From Actinoplanes xinjiangensis (GTDB lineage Bacteria; Actinomycetota; Actinomycetes; Mycobacteriales; Micromonosporaceae): a DNA stretch of 64,000 bases. Position numbers and translations under genes: made by a program. The stretch's first letter is position 1. Every line of letters begins with the position of its first letter. Where the stretch lies: contig NZ_QGGR01000004.1 of the NCBI RefSeq assembly GCF_003148685.1, positions 124,001 through 188,000 on the forward strand, written 5' to 3'. Positions 25,048 through 34,524 of this stretch are shown here, piece by piece. The notes beneath the pieces were generated by a model. The model was not told the DNA's origin and did not search any database. It worked only from the letters and a program-made list of their open reading frames with translations.

Positions 25048-28000
25048 TCGACCACGATGTTCCGCTTCGCCTTCTCAGCGAAGTCGCGGATTTCGGCGAG
25101 GGCGGCGTCGAGGTCAGCGGCCGATGCAATGCTCCGGCGGCCGCCCTTGACGGACGGCTTGGTCGGCGGGTCTACCGGCGGATCCACCGGCGGCTTGGGC
25201 CCGATAGCCCATTTGAAAGCCTCGTCCTCGGCTCGCTGAAGAGCCGACTGCAGCGACTGCGCCAACTCCTCCGCGATCACCGCGGTACGCAGCCGTTCGA
25301 CGATGTTCCGCGCCGCGATAGAGCGGTCATCGGTTCCGGTGGAGGCCTCCTGCACCGGCCGCAGACGGTCCCAGGCGAAGCCCTTGATGAAGTCCACCAG
25401 TTTTGCCGCGGACGTCAGCGACCGAGACAATGCTTGCAGCGTCGTCGGCAACTCGTGGCGGGCCAGCACCTCGACCACCTGGACTCGATCACCCGCCGTA
25501 TCAAAGGCGGTGAGCAGGCTCGCGGCGGCGCGAGCCGTAGCCAGCCGACCGGTCCCGGCAGTCGCATCGATCTCGAGTCGCCGATACACGCCGTCCAGCG
25601 AAGCGACGAGAGCTCCCGCGGCACCCATCGATTGCCGCGTGGCCGCGCTGACCGCTTCGGTCAATTCGGTGACGGACTGCCCGGTGAGGTACGGATTACC
25701 GAAGACCCCGAACAGGTGCCCGACCCGTTCCACTGCCAGCTTCCAGTCGTCGGTGGAGGGCAGCGGCTCGGGCCGCAGTTCCATCTCCGGCGACAGCGAG
25801 CCGGGCTGCGGCGCAGACGCCAGAGCTGTGCCGTAGCGGTACCACGCCCGCGAGTGCAGGGTCGCCCAGGCGCAGACCACCAGGTCCACGATCTCCGGCC
25901 GGAGTCCGGCGGGCGGTGTGACCGCCGTGATCCAGGACCGGAGCCGCTTGACGTCCACGGGATCACCGGGTGCGAGACCGTCCCGGCCCATAGCGGTGGC
26001 CAACTGCATGTCCCATCGGAACCGGTCGGCCCCGAAGAGGAAATGCGTCTCGCCCATATGACCGACACCCAGCGGGTTGCCAACCCGGCGGACCGCCTCC
26101 CGCTTCGCGCTGTCGATGAACACCCGACCGTCAGGATCCTGCCGAGCTGCTTCCACCGCCTGCAGTACAGCGGTCAGTTCGTTGGTCCGTACTTCCCGGT
26201 CTTCCGGTTCGAATCGCGGATGGCCGGGAAAGACGGCGACGAACGCCTTGTCGATCAGGTCGCTGAACGCCGCGGCCAGGTCGTGTCCGATCGGAGCGGT
26301 GGGGTTGAACTCCGGGTTGAGGCTGAACAGCACCCGGTCATGCCCCTCGACCGTTTCCAACGTGCCCGGAGTGGGCGCCGCGGCTCCGTACGCCTCCTGA
26401 ATGGCCTGGCGCAGACGCTGCCGGAGTGCGTCACGCTGGGTTTCCAAGATGATGCGTGCCTGCACGCGGTCGGCTTCGGCCAGGTGGTTGGCGTGGGTGG
26501 TCCACCGATCGCCGGAGCCACCCAGCAACCAGTCGAGGATGACCAGCCGACCCAGGTCACGACGCCGCTCGGCACCGAGGAAGTGCGGCACCCAGACGAC
26601 GGTCCGGCTGACCACCCGTCCCTTGAGTTCTTCGATGCGGTTGAGGTCTTCCAGAGCGCTGCGGCCGTCGGCGTCGAACGGGTAGTCGACGACGAAGCGC
26701 CAGGTGTCGGGCCCGGCCTCGAAGACGCCGTCGGTGAGCCAGGCGCGGTCTCGGATGTTGCCGAACACGACCTCGACTTCCCGCCGCGAGCCGCGCCACA
26801 CGCGCTGCTGCCGGGACACCCCGAAGGCGTCGCCGTCGATGTCGTCGAGCGCGAGCGCATCCCAAACCAGGCGTTTCAGCGTCTCCCGCTGGCGGCCGTC
26901 GTTGTCCTCCCCCTTGGCCTTCTCGACAATGCTCTCGTAGTCCACCTCGGCGATCCGTACCCGGATCACCGGGTTCCGGGTGTCACCGGTGATGTGCAAC
27001 TCCGGCACCTCCGCCGACCAGCGACGCACCTTCGTCACGACCAGCGAGCCCTCACGCCCCCGGAAGGCCGGCGCGGTGATGGAACCGTGGTTGAGCGCCG
27101 CGAGCCGGGAGCCGGTCAGCTCCTTCAACGCGGGCACCTCGGGCGCCACTGCCGACAGCACCAGCGTTTTGACCAGCCGGTCGTCGGCGTGGAAGGCGTG
27201 ACCAAGCGGCAGGCCGGCGACGTCCGTCTCGGTCAGTTTGTGCTCGCGCAGCAGTAGCGGTCGCAGCTTGTCGTCGTACAACGCCCGCGCGTTTTTGAAC
27301 CGGCCGGCCATCTCCGGGGTCAACGCCTGGTTGCCGTCGACCACCAGTTCGAAGACATCGCCGACCGGCACCACGTCGTCGACTGTCAGGTAGTCACGCC
27401 GGCGCACCAGGAGCTGCTGCATCACCTTCAGTGCGGTCCGGTCCCGCTGCATCGCCGAGGCGAGCGTACGCAACGTCGACACCAGCGCCGGGGAAAACGG
27501 GTACGTGCGCCGGAACGCCTCCTGATCGCTGCCCCGGTGGCTGTCGTCGGCGTTCACCCCGTCGAGCAGCACGTCCCATACCTCGGGGCGCCGGTCGAGC
27601 TGGCGGAACGCGTCGTTGAGCACCTCTCGTGCGGCCTCGTTGTGCGGCTGGAGGAGACGCTTCTCTGCCACGTACGGCAGGTTGTCGTCGCCGAGCTTGA
27701 TGGTGAGGAAGCGTCCTTCCTGGTGTCGGAAGGCGTTGTCGAGGGCTTCCTGCTCGGCGCCCACACCGCCGCCGACGTCAGCGAAATATCGCTTGAGGTC
27801 CAGCTGCCGCGCCACGAAGGAGATGAGTGGAATGGCCCGCCCGCCGAAGCCGGACTCCACCAGTTTGGTGATCTTCTGCGCCTCGCGCCCGAAGAACTGC
27901 CGGTCGCGCACGCTGAACGACAACCACAGCACCAACTCGTCGAGGAACAGCACGACGGCGTCGTAGCCGAGATCCTTGGCGTGTTCCGAGATGGCCGACA

Positions 28001-28727
28001 GACCCTCGTCGAGCGGGACGAACTCGGCGGTCGACGTGAACGCCGTGAAGTAGTGCCGGACCAGCGCGGAGACCAGCTTCGTCCGCTCCTCGTCGGCGAA
28101 AGCCGCGGCCCGCGCCCGGTCGTACCTGTCAGCGTTCCAGGCGCCGCCCTCGAGGACACCCGACCAGACGTCACCACCCCCGTTGAGGCCGGCGAAGAAA
28201 GTGTCGTCACCTAGCCTCAGCCGCAGCGCCTCACCGTCCTGCAGCACCGCGTCGCTGCGATGCACGGCCGGCAGATCGCATCCGGGATGCAGCGCCTGGA
28301 TCTGTGCGACGTAACCGCCGAGGATCGTCTCGTCGATGCTGCGCGCATCAAGGAAGTGGAACGCCAATCGCAGGAACTTCTTGCCCTCGATCGCGGAGTC
28401 GTGCCGTGCCACCGCCGGCTGGAGTTCCTCCTTCCCGCGGGCCTTCGCGTCATGCCCGAGCAGTGCGTACAGCACGGCCATGAAATGGCTCTTGCCGGAC
28501 CCGAACGAGCCGGACAGGAACGCCGCCCGGCTCTGGTCGTCACGCAATGCGGAGACCACCAGACTGAGGGCGGAGTCGAAGGCCTCCGCCAACTGATCGG
28601 TCACGACGTAGTCGTCGATGGTGCGGGCCAGTCGACCGCTGCCCACGCCTTCGGTCAGCCGCAAGACGTAGTCGTCGGCACCCGCGGTCTCAGGGATCTT
28701 GATGATGTCGCGCAGCAGAATGCTCAT
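25029..28727 (-). CDS. pglY: BREX-2 P-loop ATPase PglY
   Basis: 1232 aa, start overlapping the parA-like stop (ATGA). The N terminus carries Walker A GSFGSGKS (73-80) with the typical SHFMAVLYALL continuation. Walker B-like AVVLFLDELVLWL lies near residue 255. The rest is the long helical body expected of PglY/BrxC-type ATPases, ending in a Pro-rich linker (PPVDPPVDPP) and a helical tail. PglY is a core component of type 2 BREX; ATP binding is needed for phage resistance in Pgl. Length fits the family. Confidence 0.94.
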   Translation of the reverse strand: MSILLRDIIKIPETAGADDYVLRLTEGVGSGRLARTIDDYVVTDQLAEAFDSALSLVVSALRDDQSRAAFLSGSFGSGKSHFMAVLYALLGHDAKARGKEELQPAVARHDSAIEGKKFLRLAFHFLDARSIDETILGGYVAQIQALHPGCDLPAVHRSDAVLQDGEALRLRLGDDTFFAGLNGGGDVWSGVLEGGAWNADRYDRARAAAFADEERTKLVSALVRHYFTAFTSTAEFVPLDEGLSAISEHAKDLGYDAVVLFLDELVLWLSFSVRDRQFFGREAQKITKLVESGFGGRAIPLISFVARQLDLKRYFADVGGGVGAEQEALDNAFRHQEGRFLTIKLGDDNLPYVAEKRLLQPHNEAAREVLNDAFRQLDRRPEVWDVLLDGVNADDSHRGSDQEAFRRTYPFSPALVSTLRTLASAMQRDRTALKVMQQLLVRRRDYLTVDDVVPVGDVFELVVDGNQALTPEMAGRFKNARALYDDKLRPLLLREHKLTETDVAGLPLGHAFHADDRLVKTLVLSAVAPEVPALKELTGSRLAALNHGSITAPAFRGREGSLVVTKVRRWSAEVPELHITGDTRNPVIRVRIAEVDYESIVEKAKGEDNDGRQRETLKRLVWDALALDDIDGDAFGVSRQQRVWRGSRREVEVVFGNIRDRAWLTDGVFEAGPDTWRFVVDYPFDADGRSALEDLNRIEELKGRVVSRTVVWVPHFLGAERRRDLGRLVILDWLLGGSGDRWTTHANHLAEADRVQARIILETQRDALRQRLRQAIQEAYGAAAPTPGTLETVEGHDRVLFSLNPEFNPTAPIGHDLAAAFSDLIDKAFVAVFPGHPRFEPEDREVRTNELTAVLQAVEAARQDPDGRVFIDSAKREAVRRVGNPLGVGHMGETHFLFGADRFRWDMQLATAMGRDGLAPGDPVDVKRLRSWITAVTPPAGLRPEIVDLVVCAWATLHSRAWYRYGTALASAPQPGSLSPEMELRPEPLPSTDDWKLAVERVGHLFGVFGNPYLTGQSVTELTEAVSAATRQSMGAAGALVASLDGVYRRLEIDATAGTGRLATARAAASLLTAFDTAGDRVQVVEVLARHELPTTLQALSRSLTSAAKLVDFIKGFAWDRLRPVQEASTGTDDRSIAARNIVERLRTAVIAEELAQSLQSALQRAEDEAFKWAIGPKPPVDPPVDPPTKPSVKGGRRSIASAADLDAALAEIRDFAEKAKRNIVVEWREQP

Positions 28728-29749
28728 GCGGCTGCTCCCTCGGGGGTTCCGTTCGGTCCGCCGACCTCAGTGAGGATACGTTCGGCCAGTGCGGCGAAGT
28801 CCGCAGCCGCGGTCCTGACGGCCGCTTGATGGCCGCCGAAGGCGCCATCAGCCGGTTTGAGGGCGAAGACCGGCTTGTGTGCTTCGTACGACAGCGGCAT
28901 CAGGCTGCGGTAGTGCTTGAGCTGGGCGAGGCAGTACGGATCCTCATCCACCGAAGGCGCCGGTTCACGTACATCGAGCACAGACGTTCGATACACCTCG
29001 GGAATCCGGTCCATCCACCGCTGGTATGCCTGAACAGGCTGGCCGAGCCGTACCCCGTGACCCAGTACGACATAGCCGGCCGGAGACATCCGGCCGGCGG
29101 GCAGCTCCAGTTCGACGTCCGGGTTCCGCGGGAGACGTGCCCCCCACTCGATGCGCCAGTTGCGCAGCGCGGGTCCGAGGTTCTGCAGGCCCTGCACGCT
29201 GAACAGGTCGGGCGCCAACGGAATCACGACATGATCGGCCGAGATCAGCGCGGCCCGGTTGATCGCGCCAAGGTTGGGACCGACGTCGACGAGCACCACA
29301 TCGGCTTCGGTTTGCCGGCTGGCGCGGTCGAGCAGCCGCCAGAAGGCGGAGATGACCCGGAAAGCCCGCTCCTTGCCATCCAGGCAGTCCGGCCACTGGT
29401 TGGACAGTTCGTCTTCGAACTTCGACAACGTCAGGTCACCCGGCAGCAGGTGCAACCGGTCGGCCACGGCGACCAGGGACGGATCGGCGATGTCGCCGAG
29501 ACCGCGGATCAGCGGGGACAGGCTGCCGTAGACGGTACGACCGCGATCGGTCAGCGCCTTGCCCGCCGGCCACAGCTCGACGAGCTGTTCCTCGTCAAGG
29601 AAGTTGGCTGTCAGGTTCGCCTGTGGATCCAGGTCGGCGGCGACCACCCGCAGCCCCTTCTCCGACATCATCCACGCCAAGTGGTAGACCAACGACGTCT
29701 TACCCACGCCGCCCTTGTTGTTGAAGAAGGCGATCACCGGTGCGTTCAT
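28724..29749 (-). CDS. ParA/MinD-type ATPase embedded in the BREX operon
   Basis: 341 aa. The start overlaps the AlbA-protein stop and the end overlaps the pglY start, so it is tightly coupled on both sides. It has the deviant Walker A KGGVGKT (12-18), DLDPQANLT, and DVGPNLGAINRAAL in place of the usual DxPP switch, followed by the ParA region DHVVIPLAPDLFSVQGL. ParA ATPases form ATP-dependent dimers on DNA or position cargo; none is part of the canonical six-gene BREX-2 set. No ParB-like gene is adjacent. It may organise the BREX complex on DNA (inference). Confidence 0.9.
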   Translation of the reverse strand: MNAPVIAFFNNKGGVGKTSLVYHLAWMMSEKGLRVVAADLDPQANLTANFLDEEQLVELWPAGKALTDRGRTVYGSLSPLIRGLGDIADPSLVAVADRLHLLPGDLTLSKFEDELSNQWPDCLDGKERAFRVISAFWRLLDRASRQTEADVVLVDVGPNLGAINRAALISADHVVIPLAPDLFSVQGLQNLGPALRNWRIEWGARLPRNPDVELELPAGRMSPAGYVVLGHGVRLGQPVQAYQRWMDRIPEVYRTSVLDVREPAPSVDEDPYCLAQLKHYRSLMPLSYEAHKPVFALKPADGAFGGHQAAVRTAAADFAALAERILTEVGGPNGTPEGAAA

Positions 29750-30948
29750 CGCGCCTCCCTGATGATGACGCCGACGTACGAAGGGTCCGGGGTGAACTCC
29801 GGCGGCGGGTTCCCGTTGTCCGCCAGCGTGCGCCGGGCGATCTCCAGGCCGGCGCCGAACTTCTGCACGTACCCCAGGCCTGCCGCAGCCTCGGCGAGGA
29901 TCGGATTGCGGTAGTCGGTGACACCTGGCCGACCGAAGTTCTCCACCGTCACCGCACCGTAGGGGCCGCCCGGCGAGTAGATCTCCACCCGGTCGTCATA
30001 CCAGGTGATCCGCACCGGCGAATGCGTGCCCTCGTAGTTTCGGTGCAGCACCGCATTGCGGGTGAGCTGCTGCAACGCGGCCAGCGGGTAATCCGCCCGT
30101 CGGCTGTCACGCAGGGTTTCACCGATCTGCACGGCGGTACGGATGTTCAACTTGATCAGCTCGTCGAGCTCTCGCAGCAGATCCGGTAGGGCACCGCTGA
30201 GGCGGCGTTCATCACTGATCGGATCGCTCAGATCCCGGCCCTGCACCCGAAGGAACTGGATGTAGGCCCCCGGCAGCAGCCGTGCCGGCTCCACCCCGAG
30301 GATCAGCAGACCAGCGTTGGTCGGGATGCCGTCCACGGTCGCCAGCCGTAGCGACGTCAACCGCTGCTCGACGGTCCGCCCATTGGCCGCCAGCACCTCG
30401 TGCGGTAGCACGCTCGGCAGATATTCCCGCTCGAACAGCGTCAGATCGAGGTCACCCAGGGAGGCGCCGTCCGCAGGCCGGCTGTCGAACGGCAGATCGG
30501 CGGCGCGTTTACGCTCGGCAAGCCGGCGTTCCTCGTCCGCGGTCGCGATCGCCCGGCGCGGTCCCACCCGGATCCACACCTGGCCGTTGAACCGCACCGG
30601 CGGGCTGGGGCTCGGCTCCACCTCGACCACGGCCACCGCCTGCCCCTCCACCTCCAGCCGCCGCACACTCATGATCGGTGGCGGCAGGATCCGGCCCTGG
30701 CCGCGCAGGTCGGCCAGGTCCAGCAGCAGCCGGTCGGTGACGTTCAGCCCGGCCGGTCGACCGGCGTCGGTCGCGCCGATGAAGAGCACCCCTGAGCTGC
30801 GGTGGTCGGGCAGGTCGTTCGCGTATGCGCAGATGGCCTGGCACACCCGGTCCTTGGTGTCGGCCGTCTTCAGCGACTCCTTGCGCTCGACCTGATCGCT
30901 CTCCAGGTCGGCGAGCAGCCGCAGCAGTTCCTCGGTGCTTCTCCCCAT
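29746..30948 (-). CDS. AlbA_2 (Schlafen-like) plus HATPase_c_4 protein
   Basis: 400 aa, starting 15 bp after pglX. Residues about 10-125 form the AlbA_2/Schlafen divergent AAA domain (QVERKESL, then GVLFIGATDAGRP and a WIRVGPRRAIAT strand). Residues about 270-400 match the HATPase_c_4 region of the same family (RNAVLHRNYEG, DDRVEIYSPGG, NPILAEAAAGLGYVQKFGAG). Such proteins are usually annotated as transcriptional regulators or ATP-binding proteins and occur in several defence loci. It forms a coupled pair with the ParA-like gene inside the pglX-pglY interval. Confidence 0.87.
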   Translation of the reverse strand: MGRSTEELLRLLADLESDQVERKESLKTADTKDRVCQAICAYANDLPDHRSSGVLFIGATDAGRPAGLNVTDRLLLDLADLRGQGRILPPPIMSVRRLEVEGQAVAVVEVEPSPSPPVRFNGQVWIRVGPRRAIATADEERRLAERKRAADLPFDSRPADGASLGDLDLTLFEREYLPSVLPHEVLAANGRTVEQRLTSLRLATVDGIPTNAGLLILGVEPARLLPGAYIQFLRVQGRDLSDPISDERRLSGALPDLLRELDELIKLNIRTAVQIGETLRDSRRADYPLAALQQLTRNAVLHRNYEGTHSPVRITWYDDRVEIYSPGGPYGAVTVENFGRPGVTDYRNPILAEAAAGLGYVQKFGAGLEIARRTLADNGNPPPEFTPDPSYVGVIIREAR

Positions 30949-30963
30949 ATCTGTGAGCCTGCC

Positions 30964-33900
30964 CTACTTGGCAATGCGACGGCCACGGCGGGCCGGTTGC
31001 GGACGCCAGGCGGCAAGCTGCTCCCGGGTACGTTCGACCTGCTGCATCCGCTCGGCGAGCGCGTTACCGACGAAGCTCGCCGCCGACTCGCCGCCGTAGA
31101 AGTCGTCGGCCTCCTGATGCCACTGCTCTACCCAGGGCAGTAGCTCGGCCAGGCCAGCGACCAGCGGGATCAGCCGCTCATCGGGCCAGCCGTCCGTCTC
31201 ACCCTGAATGATCAACTGGTCGAGCGCGAACGCCTGCTGCGCGTGATCCCACCCGGCCCAGCCAAGCACCGGCGACGCGTCGGTCTCCCGCCCGGTGTCC
31301 GGGTAAAGGACGAACCGCTCCTTCGGCACGTCCAGCTTGCCGCGATTGTCCCAGTACTCCTTACGAGCGAAGTCGGCCGAGGTGTACTTCGGCGGCACCG
31401 GAATCGGGTTGTCCTGACCGAACTTCTCGCCCGCGTCCTCGCGCCGCTGCAACGCCCAGGTGTGCTCCCAGGCCGCACGCTTACGCAGGCCGCTCTCCCT
31501 GTACCGGTACGCGGCCAGAAAAGGCACCGCCTCCCGGGCCAGCAACTTCTCCAGGCTCGCCGCCACCGAGACGTCCGGCCGTCCCTCCCACAGAGTCAGC
31601 ACCGAGGCCATGTCCTGATCGCGGGCCACCTCATCGGCAAGCTGGGCGACACTGCGCGTGATCGGCGTGCCGCTCCGGTCGAACCAGAACCGCCGGTCCT
31701 CCAGGTGATCCAGCAACCAGCCGCGCAGAGCGCGCTCTTCCTGCTTTTCCCACGGCTCGGTGGCCCACCTGCGCTTGTTCTCGGGTCGTTCCAAGAGCTT
31801 GAGGTACGGATGGGACGCGATCAGATCGATCCGGCGCTGAACGAGGTCCTGATACGCGGCCGGCCAGTGCTCGGGAATCTCGGTGACCGGCGTGGACCCG
31901 TGGCGCGCGAACCACGCGGTCTTCTCCTCGTCGTCGCGCATCCGCCGTGCAAGCACGATCTCAAAGGCCCGCTCCCCGAGCATCAGCTCAGGCAGGTCGT
32001 TCCCAGAATGAGTCAGATCTTCGTCAACAAGCCCGTAGAGCCGGTAGACCTCCCAGTCCAACTCCTCCTGCTGCGCAATCATCTTGGCGACTATCGAATG
32101 GTATAGCCGGCTAGCAGTTTTAAGCGATTCGCGACCGGCCGCATGCCTGGCCAATAGGGCCCGCGGTGAGCACGACGCCAATTCTTGAGCCAGGCCATGG
32201 AGCACCGAGCCTCTGCCGAGTGGGAGCGATTTCGGTATCGGCAACTGCTCCAGAATGTTTCCCGCGAATTCAAATGTCCTAGCCCAAATAGAGTCAGCGG
32301 CCCCCCCTTTTGGCTGACATGCACTTCTCATCCAATAACAACATGCGGAGGAGTTAAGAAGAGCGAAGTTACCGAGGTAATCTGCCTCACTCGCGCCGGC
32401 GGGGAGTTTCAGGATCGGAGCATGGCGATTATGGAGCAAGCATTCATCTAGATAGACGAAATGATTAGCTGACTCGATGAATGCCCAGGTAATCGCCGGG
32501 CCGGAAAGGCGATGCTTAGCGACCTGATGCCAGCCCCACCATGGGCGGCCCTCCTCTTTGTATGTGGGCCCAGCAAAGGTTGCCCTTGCCCAAAGAGACG
32601 TTCGATTGGGCCACATCCATTTACGGACTTGGTCATAATCGACAATATCGATCAAATCGCCACTCACGTACGGGAATAGGGATGAGGTTTGCGGATCTGT
32701 CCCAAAATTGCGAACTTCATCACCGGTAATGAAGGGGCGCCACAGGCTCCGCGGAATATCTTTACGCCTAAACGCATCGGCAGTCGCCAAAAAGGCACTA
32801 TCGCTGTTCGTTTGGCCAGTGTAACCAACAGATTGCACGACGTCCGAAAGCTTTCTTCCCGCCGCTTCCAGTACCCGCTGGATGCTAGAGGACCCAGCTT
32901 CGAGAGACCACGGGTGGCTCGAAAAATCGCGACGAGGCAGCGCGGAAATTAAGACCCAGTCATCCTCGTAGGTGTCGTCATCTAGGTGTTGCGCGATCGC
33001 AGACCAATATGGGCCTTTGCCTTCGCTGCCACCATCTCGCCCTTCTCGGCGCCCTTTGCTCATGACGACCCGAATGGAATCAGTCGCCGGAGTTCGGTTG
33101 GTGCCAACTATGATTGCTGTCGGAGTGCCATCCATATTATGTCCACGCATCCACGCGCCCTCCGAGTTGATAATAAGTCGCATATCGCGGCTCGGAAGGT
33201 ATTTCTCTACGAGCGGTGCGCCAAAATCGCGTTTCATGAAGGAATTGCTGGTGATCTGGCCGACCCAACCGGCCCGCTCCCCAGACTTCGCCAGACCAAA
33301 AAATCGCTCCATAAAGGGAACGGTCAAGGCATAAGTGCGTTTGAGGTACCTGTACCGATCCCGGTAGGCGGAATTAAGTGCCTTGTCCTTGACTGTGATG
33401 TAAGGCGGGTTGCCCACAACTGCGTCGTACTGACCGTTATCCAATATGCGGCGCAAAGCCGCCAGATTCTCGGTGGGATAAGCGTGGTTTCCTACTGTCC
33501 GGTCGGTGTGGTGCTCGGGGCCGTAGTCGATCTCTTGCTGGTCAAGGCCATGCAAGAGTGAGTCTCCGGCCGCCAGGTTCAAATTGAAGACGATCGGATT
33601 CCCCGCATCCAACGCGCTCTCTCCTGCCGCCTGCAGCGCCGCAATAGTCAGCCGAAACCGCGCAATCGCCACGGCAAACGGGTTTAGATCGACGCCATGG
33701 ATCGCGTCGAGCGTCTTCTGCACCCGCGCACGGCTATTCAGCCCTGCCGCATGTTCCTCCCAGCGCTCAAGCAACCGCTCGAAGGCGCCGAGCAGGAAAT
33801 GCCCCGATCCGCAGGTCGGGTCAATCACCTTGAAGCCTTCGAGCGGCCGTTCCTTCAGCGCCGGTTCAAGAGTCCGGTCGAGGATGAACTCCTCCACGAA

Positions 33901-34524
33901 GACAGGCGTCTGCTTCAGCGCGTACTTGTCTTGAGCTTCGAGTGAGAGGTCCTGGTAGAGGTCGCCGAGGAAGCGGGTGTCCAACTTCTCGTCGTGCAGG
34001 TCACGGCGTAGCTCACCGGACTCGTCCCGCTCCCGCCAAAAGGCGAGCAGGCGCCCCGCAGCGTCGCCCGACGGGGTGATCAGCCACAACGCCGATGTCT
34101 CGTCGACCAGCGCCTTCGCGGTCGGCAGCCCGGACAGATATTTGATCGCCTCGAGCAGCCAGTCCCGGTCCGTCGGGTTCTCGCCGGCCTGTGCACGCGT
34201 ACGCATGAACTCGCTCTGGGCATTGAGCGCCTCGGCCCGCCGGGCAGGTGGCCCGGAAATCCACACCGGCTTCACCAGGCCGTTGTCTTCCGCGAAGCGG
34301 ATGAACACGGTGGTAAGCACCCACGCCACCGCAGCCTGGGTGATCCGCTCGCTGGACCATTCCTCCCAGGAGATCGCGGTACGCCCGACCGTCGACGCAT
34401 CCGTGTGCTGGCGGTTCCAGTCGGCTTTCACGTCCGGCGACACGGCCAACCGCTGACGCAGATCCTCCTCGAGGATCTTGACCTCGGCACGGAGTTCAGC
34501 GGTCAGCGTGTCCGCGGCACTCAT
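30964..34524 (-). CDS. pglX: BREX-2 adenine-specific DNA methyltransferase PglX
   Basis: 1186 aa, ATG 34524 overlapping the pglW stop (ATGA). N6-adenine methylase motifs: motif I DPTCGSG (235-241) and motif IV NPPY (372-375). A long target-recognition and helical C-terminal region follows. In BREX the methylase marks host DNA and is required for defence. The segment from about 31980 to 33600 (residues about 308-848, including motif IV and the recognition region) has near 50% G+C in sampled lines and AT-rich codons, against about two-thirds in its flanks. This points to recombination of the specificity part. The ends remain in frame. Confidence 0.94.
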   Translation of the reverse strand: MSAADTLTAELRAEVKILEEDLRQRLAVSPDVKADWNRQHTDASTVGRTAISWEEWSSERITQAAVAWVLTTVFIRFAEDNGLVKPVWISGPPARRAEALNAQSEFMRTRAQAGENPTDRDWLLEAIKYLSGLPTAKALVDETSALWLITPSGDAAGRLLAFWRERDESGELRRDLHDEKLDTRFLGDLYQDLSLEAQDKYALKQTPVFVEEFILDRTLEPALKERPLEGFKVIDPTCGSGHFLLGAFERLLERWEEHAAGLNSRARVQKTLDAIHGVDLNPFAVAIARFRLTIAALQAAGESALDAGNPIVFNLNLAAGDSLLHGLDQQEIDYGPEHHTDRTVGNHAYPTENLAALRRILDNGQYDAVVGNPPYITVKDKALNSAYRDRYRYLKRTYALTVPFMERFFGLAKSGERAGWVGQITSNSFMKRDFGAPLVEKYLPSRDMRLIINSEGAWMRGHNMDGTPTAIIVGTNRTPATDSIRVVMSKGRREGRDGGSEGKGPYWSAIAQHLDDDTYEDDWVLISALPRRDFSSHPWSLEAGSSSIQRVLEAAGRKLSDVVQSVGYTGQTNSDSAFLATADAFRRKDIPRSLWRPFITGDEVRNFGTDPQTSSLFPYVSGDLIDIVDYDQVRKWMWPNRTSLWARATFAGPTYKEEGRPWWGWHQVAKHRLSGPAITWAFIESANHFVYLDECLLHNRHAPILKLPAGASEADYLGNFALLNSSACCYWMRSACQPKGGAADSIWARTFEFAGNILEQLPIPKSLPLGRGSVLHGLAQELASCSPRALLARHAAGRESLKTASRLYHSIVAKMIAQQEELDWEVYRLYGLVDEDLTHSGNDLPELMLGERAFEIVLARRMRDDEEKTAWFARHGSTPVTEIPEHWPAAYQDLVQRRIDLIASHPYLKLLERPENKRRWATEPWEKQEERALRGWLLDHLEDRRFWFDRSGTPITRSVAQLADEVARDQDMASVLTLWEGRPDVSVAASLEKLLAREAVPFLAAYRYRESGLRKRAAWEHTWALQRREDAGEKFGQDNPIPVPPKYTSADFARKEYWDNRGKLDVPKERFVLYPDTGRETDASPVLGWAGWDHAQQAFALDQLIIQGETDGWPDERLIPLVAGLAELLPWVEQWHQEADDFYGGESAASFVGNALAERMQQVERTREQLAAWRPQPARRGRRIAK

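Noticed and set aside
24828..27257. 809-aa plus-strand frame opposite pglY and pglZ
   Set aside because: Antisense of two well-recognised BREX genes; Arg/Gly-rich with no motif.
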